Shown piece by piece: positions 31,462 through 34,686 of a stretch of 34,686 nucleotides of DNA (positions within the stretch are counted from its first letter, which is position 1; each line of letters opens with the position of its first letter). This stretch comes from Alloalcanivorax profundimaris. GTDB taxonomy: Bacteria; Pseudomonadota; Gammaproteobacteria; Pseudomonadales; Alcanivoracaceae. The notes under the pieces were generated by a model. It worked only from the letters and a program-made list of their open reading frames with translations. It had not been told where the DNA came from and did no database searches. Where the stretch lies: contig NZ_JABJWH010000035.1 in NCBI RefSeq assembly GCF_015265435.1, positions 19,883 to 54,568 of the forward strand, written 5' to 3'. The translations under genes were made by a program, and so were the position numbers.

Positions 31462-31821
31462 TCAGGCGGCGAGACTCGCTTTGGCTTTCTCGGCCAAAGC
31501 GCCAAACGCTACCTGGTCACGGACCGCGATGTCCGCCAGCACCTTGCGATCGATCTCGATGGACGCCTTCTTCAGGCCGTCGATCATACGGCTGTAGGAC
31601 AGACCGTTGAGACGGGCCGCGGCGTTGATGCGCACGATCCAGAGACGACGGAACTGACGCTTGCGTACCTTGCGGTCCCGGTAGGCGTACTGACCGGCCT
31701 TGATGACCGCCTGTACCGCCACGCGGTAAACGCGACTGCGGGCACCGTAGTAACCCTTGGCTTGCTTGAGAACTTTCTTGTGCCGGCGACGGGCCTGCAC
31801 ACCACGCTTAACTCGAGCCAT
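31462..31821 (-). CDS. rplT: 50S ribosomal protein L20
   Basis: This 119-residue protein is L20, a very basic 23S rRNA-binding assembly protein. The N-terminus [33 protein letters not shown] is diagnostic, and the C-terminal globular part ([29 protein letters not shown]) is complete. It starts 26 bp after rpmI on the minus strand. In E. coli L20 represses its own operon by binding a leader structure in rpmI-rplT; whether this holds here was not determined. Confidence 0.98.
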   Translation of the reverse strand: MARVKRGVQARRRHKKVLKQAKGYYGARSRVYRVAVQAVIKAGQYAYRDRKVRKRQFRRLWIVRINAAARLNGLSYSRMIDGLKKASIEIDRKVLADIAVRDQVAFGALAEKAKASLAA

Positions 31822-31847
31822 TCTTCAGACCTCCAAAAACCGGTATA

Positions 31848-32042
31848 TCAGGTGTAGGGCATCATGCGCTTGACCAGTGCCACGTCAGCTTCGTGGACCT
31901 GGGTGCGCGGACGCAGATGACGAATGGTCTTGGCGGACTTCTTCGTCAGGATGTGGTTTTTGAATGCCTGCTTACGCTTGAAACCGGAGGCGGTTTTCTT
32001 GAAACGCTTTGCGGCCCCGCGGTTTGTCTTGATCTTGGGCAT
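31848..32042 (-). CDS. rpmI: 50S ribosomal protein L35
   Basis: This 64-residue basic protein is L35: [20 protein letters not shown] at the start, then the [23 protein letters not shown] core, ending in KRMMPYT. It is the middle gene of infC-rpmI-rplT, 53 bp after infC and 26 bp before rplT on the minus strand. Length and sequence are normal. Confidence 0.98.
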   Translation of the reverse strand: MPKIKTNRGAAKRFKKTASGFKRKQAFKNHILTKKSAKTIRHLRPRTQVHEADVALVKRMMPYT

Positions 32043-32095
32043 GGTACCTATCTCAAGTTCGTGTGTGATTGAAACGGAAACAACCGGCGAGCCGG

Positions 32096-32638
32096 TTATT
32101 TCTTCTTCTTGCTGCCCGGGCTGAGCACCATGATCATCTGGCGCCCTTCCATGTTCGGGCGTTGCTCCACGGAGCCATGCTCCGCGAGATCGGCCTCCAC
32201 CCGCTCCAGCAGTTCGCGACCCAGCTCCTGGTGAGCCATTTCACGACCGCGGAAACGCACGGTGACCTTGGTCTTGTCGCCGGCTTCCAGGAAGCGCTTG
32301 AGGTTACGCAGTTTCACCTCATAGTCGCCGGAATCAGTGCCGGGACGGAATTTGATTTCCTTCAGCTGAGTCTGGCGCGTCTTCTTGCGCGACTCTTTCG
32401 CCTTTTGCTTCTGCTCGAACAGATGCTTGCCGTAATCCATGATCCGGCATACCGGCGGTTCCGCGTCGGGAGAAATTTCCACCAGATCCAGCTGCTTGCC
32501 ACTGGCCTGCTCGAGGGCTTCCTCGAGGGGCACGATGCCGACTTGTTCCCCTTCAGGGTCGATCAGACGAACCTGGGGAGCCTGGATTTGCTGATTGATT
32601 CTGGCCCGCTGCTCGCGGCCCTTGCCTCCACGCTTAAT
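32096..32638 (-). CDS. infC: Translation initiation factor IF-3
   Basis: The 180-residue protein has both IF-3 domains: an N-terminal domain ([21 protein letters not shown], then [34 protein letters not shown]) joined by a lysine-rich linker ([16 protein letters not shown]) to the C-terminal domain ([26 protein letters not shown]). The start is the rare codon ATT at 32638 (then [14 protein letters not shown]), with GGAGG (32647-32651) eight bases upstream; the nearest conventional start, GTG at 32533, would remove most of the N-terminal domain. An ATT start lets IF-3 repress its own synthesis by rejecting non-canonical codons. A separate promoter lies at 32710-32738. thrS, normally directly upstream, is missing. 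Confidence 0.97.
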   Translation of the reverse strand: MKRGGKGREQRARINQQIQAPQVRLIDPEGEQVGIVPLEEALEQASGKQLDLVEISPDAEPPVCRIMDYGKHLFEQKQKAKESRKKTRQTQLKEIKFRPGTDSGDYEVKLRNLKRFLEAGDKTKVTVRFRGREMAHQELGRELLERVEADLAEHGSVEQRPNMEGRQMIMVLSPGSKKKK

Positions 32639-32709
32639 GTCGTGAACCTCCGGTTGATTATTCGAACATGGCCCTTAACGGGCCCGCGCCATCCTATGGA
32701 TAGCCGGAT

Positions 32710-32738
32710 ATTCTAGGTCACGCCCCGGCAACCGTAAA
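32710..32738 (-). promoter_or_regulatory. Sigma-70 promoter of the infC operon
   Basis: On the minus strand TTTACG (32733-32738, 4/6) and TAGAAT (32710-32715, 5/6) are separated by exactly 17 bp. Transcription would begin near 32703, giving a leader of about 65 nt to the ATT start. The leader contains a GGCCC/GGGCC hairpin. Confidence 0.65.
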
Positions 32739-32788
32739 CCCGCCGGGGGCACGGAACGGCGCGAACCTGGAGATGGCGCGAAAAGAAC

Positions 32789-32865
32789 TGGTAGGCACGA
32801 GTGGATTCGAACCACCGACCCCCACCATGTCAAGGTGGTGCTCTAACCAACTGAGCTACGTGCCT
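32789..32865 (-). tRNA. tRNA-Val (anticodon GAC)
   Basis: This 77-nt tRNA on the minus strand has the acceptor strand AGGCACG at the 5' end (32865), pairing with CGTGCCT, then discriminator A and an encoded CCA at 32789-32791. The D-arm is GCTCAGTTGGTTAGAGC. The anticodon stem CCACC/GGTGG holds the loop TTGACAT, giving GAC, which reads GUC and GUU. The T-arm has GGTTCGAATCC. No hairpin terminator separates it from infC, 150 bp downstream. Confidence 0.97.
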
Positions 32866-32878
32866 GCAGAGGGGCGCA

Positions 32879-32907
32879 ATTCTAGGCAGCCGGGACGCCG
32901 CTGGCAA
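32879..32907 (-). promoter_or_regulatory. Sigma-70 promoter of tRNA-Val
   Basis: On the minus strand TTGCCA (32902-32907, 5/6) and TAGAAT (32879-32884, 5/6) are 17 bp apart, and the -10 ends 13 bp before the tRNA 5' end. This is a near-ideal tRNA promoter. Confidence 0.85.
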
Positions 32908-33001
32908 GCCCCGACGGCGGCTTTATTGACGCGGATCGGGCCCGGCGGCCGGTTCGGCGGTATATTGGCGGCTCGTGACCACCGGCCGAGCGGGATCCGC
33001 C

Positions 33002-34282
33002 ATGAATCAGCTTCTCAACGACCTGCCCAACGACGCCGCCACCCTGATGGGCCTGGGGCTGGCCCTGGTGCTCGGGTTGCTGGTGGGCATCCAGCGCGGC
33101 TGGCGCGACCGCGACCAGACCGCCGGCCAGCGCGTGGCCGGGGTGCGCACCCACGCCCTGGTGGGCCTGCTGGGCGGGGTGTGCGCGGTGCTGGTGCCAA
33201 GCATCGGGGCGCCGATCCTGCCGGTGGCCTTCGTCACCCTGGCGCTGATCGCCACCCTGGCCACCGGCCTGCGCGCCTACCGGGTCAGCGATTACAGCAT
33301 CACCGGCCTGGTGGGGCTGCTGCTCACCTTCCTGGTCGGGGTGCTGGTGATTCTGGAGTCGGCGGCGGTGGCGGCGGCCGTGGCGGTGATCACCACCATC
33401 GTGCTGGACAACAAGAAGGAAGCCCACGACCTGCTGCGCCGGCTGGAGGAGCGGGAGCTGGACGCCGCCCTCAAGCTGCTGCTGATCTCGGTGGTGATCC
33501 TGCCGATGCTGCCCAACCAGGGCTACGGCCCGGGCGGCATGATCAACCCCTACGAGATCTGGTGGATGGTGGTGCTGATCGCCTCGATCTCCTTCCTGGG
33601 GTATTTCGCGGTGAAGGTAGGCGGCACCCGGCGGGGGCTGCTGTTCACCAGCGTGTTCGCCGGGCTCAGCTCGTCCACCGCCCTCACTCTGCACTTCGCC
33701 CGCCTGTCGCGGCGCTCGCCGGCGCTGTCGCCGTTGCTGGCCGCCGGCATCCTGCTCGCCTGCGGCACCATGTTCCCGCGCATTCTGATCTACTGCCTGC
33801 TGATCAACCGCGAGCTGCTGCCCACCCTGGCGGTGCCGATCCTGACCATGGCCGGGGTGCTGTACGCCTCGGCGCTGATCATCACGCTGCGTCACCGGGG
33901 CGACATCAGCCTGGAGCAGCCGGCGCTGACCCAGAACCCCCTGGAGCTGAAGTCGGCGCTGTTCTTCGGCCTGCTGCTGCTGGCGATCCTGTTCCTGGGC
34001 GCCCTGCTCCAGGAATGGCTGGGCGACGCCGGCATCTACCTGCTGGCCGCCTCGTCCGGGGTCGCCGACGTGGACGCCATCACCCTGTCGCTGACACGCC
34101 TGTCCCGGCAGGGCCTGGCGCTGCCCACGGCGGTGACGGCGATCGTGCTGGCGACCGTGGTCAACAACCTGGTCAAGACCGGCATGGCGGTGTTCATCGG
34201 CGGCTGGCGGCTGGGGCGCTCGATCCTGCTGCCGATGGCCGTGGCCCTGGGCGGCGGCCTGCTCATCGCCTGGCTGCCGTGA
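33002..34282 (+). CDS. MgtC/SapB-DUF4010 family membrane protein
   Basis: This 426-residue integral membrane protein has an N-terminal MgtC/SapB-like part (LGLALVLGLLVGIQRGWRDR, AGVRTHALVGLLGGV, ATGLRAY, about residues 15-100) and a long C-terminal DUF4010 part with about nine further hydrophobic helices (for example ISFLGYFAVKVGG, GLSSSTALTLHFARL, GIYLLAASSGVADVDAITLSL). Conserved small and polar residues in GLSSSTA and SGVADVDAI suggest a transport pore, but the substrate is unknown. MgtC itself affects magnesium and ATP homeostasis; transfer of that role here would be a guess. I chose the ATG at 33002; a GTG at 32975 would add nine residues without support. It is divergent from tRNA-Val, and an insertion sequence begins 9 bp after its stop. 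Confidence 0.88.
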   Translation: MNQLLNDLPNDAATLMGLGLALVLGLLVGIQRGWRDRDQTAGQRVAGVRTHALVGLLGGVCAVLVPSIGAPILPVAFVTLALIATLATGLRAYRVSDYSITGLVGLLLTFLVGVLVILESAAVAAAVAVITTIVLDNKKEAHDLLRRLEERELDAALKLLLISVVILPMLPNQGYGPGGMINPYEIWWMVVLIASISFLGYFAVKVGGTRRGLLFTSVFAGLSSSTALTLHFARLSRRSPALSPLLAAGILLACGTMFPRILIYCLLINRELLPTLAVPILTMAGVLYASALIITLRHRGDISLEQPALTQNPLELKSALFFGLLLLAILFLGALLQEWLGDAGIYLLAASSGVADVDAITLSLTRLSRQGLALPTAVTAIVLATVVNNLVKTGMAVFIGGWRLGRSILLPMAVALGGGLLIAWLP

Positions 34283-34310
34283 GGCGCTAGCTGTGACCTT
34301 TCAGTAGGTT

Positions 34311-34380
34311 GTTCATTCGGGGCGTACCCGGAAGACTGGAGGTGTGAGACTACGCAGCCCTCCAGGAGCCCCGAATGAAC
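34311..34380 (+). promoter_or_regulatory. Hairpin able to hide the transposase start
   Basis: GTTCATTCGGGGC (34311-34323) pairs perfectly with GCCCCGAATGAAC (34368-34380), which contains the ATG at 34375. Inside it CTGGAGG (34336-34342) pairs with CCTCCAG (34359-34365), next to or overlapping the AGGAG ribosome site (34364-34368). A transcript entering from outside the element would fold both the start and the ribosome site away. Confidence 0.75.
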
Positions 34381-34686
34381 AGCCACCAAAATGCCCGATT
34401 AACCGTCCATGGTCGAGCCTTGCTTGTGACTCGCATCCTCAAACACGGCCTGCGCCCCGAAGAAGCCGCCCAAGCCATGGGCGTGAGTGTGCGCACCGCC
34501 TACAAGTGGCTCGCCCGTTATCGCAAAGAGGGCCGCTCAGGCCTGCGAAACCGCTCCTCAAGGCCTTACCGGTGCCCCCATCAGATCGACGAGACCCGGC
34601 GTCAACGCATCATTCAAGCTCGCTACAAGCGGCGGATTTACCGTCAGATCAGCCAGGAGACCGGAATCAGTGTCAGCACCATCGCC
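34375..34686 (+). CDS. IS481-family transposase, N-terminal part
   Basis: The first 104 codons are present and the gene continues off the window. They encode an N-terminal helix-turn-helix region: residues about 12-55 (RALLVTRILKHGLRPEEAAQ, AMGVSVRTAYKWLARYR), then a GRSGLRNRSSRP linker and a second HTH-like part (IDETRRQRIIQARYKR, QISQETGISVSTI). This arrangement, a leucine-rich HTH pair before a DDE catalytic core, is that of IS481 transposases; the DDE residues lie beyond the end. The ATG at 34375 has AGGAG six bases upstream. Codon use is less GC-biased than in neighbouring genes, in line with a mobile origin. Whether the element is intact cannot be judged. Confidence 0.92.
   Translation, partial: MNSHQNARLTVHGRALLVTRILKHGLRPEEAAQAMGVSVRTAYKWLARYRKEGRSGLRNRSSRPYRCPHQIDETRRQRIIQARYKRRIYRQISQETGISVSTIA

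Larger units (their letters stand above)
34292..34686 (+). mobile_element. IS481-family insertion sequence, left end
   Basis: The terminal repeat begins TGTGACCTTTCAGTAGGTTG at 34292, resembling the TGTGA...TTCA.TAGGTTGT ends of IS481 as I remember them. It is preceded by GCTAGC (34286-34291), consistent with the NCTAGN target preference of IS481. The transposase gene starts at 34375 and runs beyond the window, so the right end is not seen. The element lies just beyond the DUF4010 gene stop and appears not to damage that gene. Confidence 0.88.

Overview
The window is GC-rich chromosomal DNA from a gammaproteobacterium. The run infC-rpmI-rplT-pheS-pheT-ihfA-merR-tRNA-Pro matches the Pseudomonas-type order, and recC-recB-recD are adjacent with no ptrA between them. 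An OprF/OmpA-type porin, a flavin monooxygenase next to a sigma-54 activator, and a paired acyl-CoA dehydrogenase fit a hydrocarbon- or lipid-using marine lineage such as Alcanivorax/Alloalcanivorax. The genus is an inference; the class is well supported.

Left part (1-6650). The window opens with what looks like the promoter and 5' end of a tRNA gene whose body is lost and replaced by palindromes. Next come a 59-residue PLDc_N-type membrane miniprotein, then (minus strand) cardiolipin synthase with a small membrane protein behind it. A 377-bp spacer with several inverted repeats precedes a KamA-family radical SAM/PLP enzyme. This gene converges on a MocR-type (GntR-aminotransferase) regulator, which is divergent from a LysE-family exporter. 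Their shared spacer carries two direct CTGTATCG(G/A)TTCA boxes, a good MocR operator candidate. The exporter has an extra C-terminal tail made of a 21-bp tandem repeat.

Middle (6765-17029). recC, recB and recD overlap translationally and encode the whole RecBCD (exonuclease V) complex. A perfect 22-bp-arm REP palindrome and an A/T-tract-rich spacer separate them from an OmpA-family outer-membrane protein.

17042-26756. A REP-like hairpin is followed by a 5'-truncated short-chain dehydrogenase, then a two-domain (NTF2-like plus FMO-type) flavin monooxygenase. That gene has a near-consensus sigma-54 promoter, a TGTAAC inverted repeat upstream, and a divergent AcoR-like sigma-54 activator: a self-contained inducible module. 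The activator converges on, and overlaps, the minus-strand ydbH-ynbE-ydbL operon (AsmA-like envelope lipid-transport bridge). Upstream of ydbH are the small and large subunits of a pimeloyl-CoA-dehydrogenase-type heteromeric acyl-CoA dehydrogenase.

Right part (26757-34686). A 61-bp perfect repeat duplicates the 3' end of tRNA-Pro(GGG) together with its terminator. The translation operon follows on the minus strand, with infC starting at ATT, its own promoter, and tRNA-Val(GAC) just upstream. thrS, usually directly in front of infC, is absent. Divergent from the tRNA is a MgtC/SapB-DUF4010 membrane protein. An IS481-family insertion sequence begins 9 bp after its stop, next to a CTAG target, and runs off the window end; its left end can fold so as to hide the transposase start.

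No CRISPR array, prophage or known defence system was seen. The least explained items are the KamA/MocR/LysE neighbourhood, the sigma-54 monooxygenase module with its decapitated SDR, and the two damaged tRNA loci.
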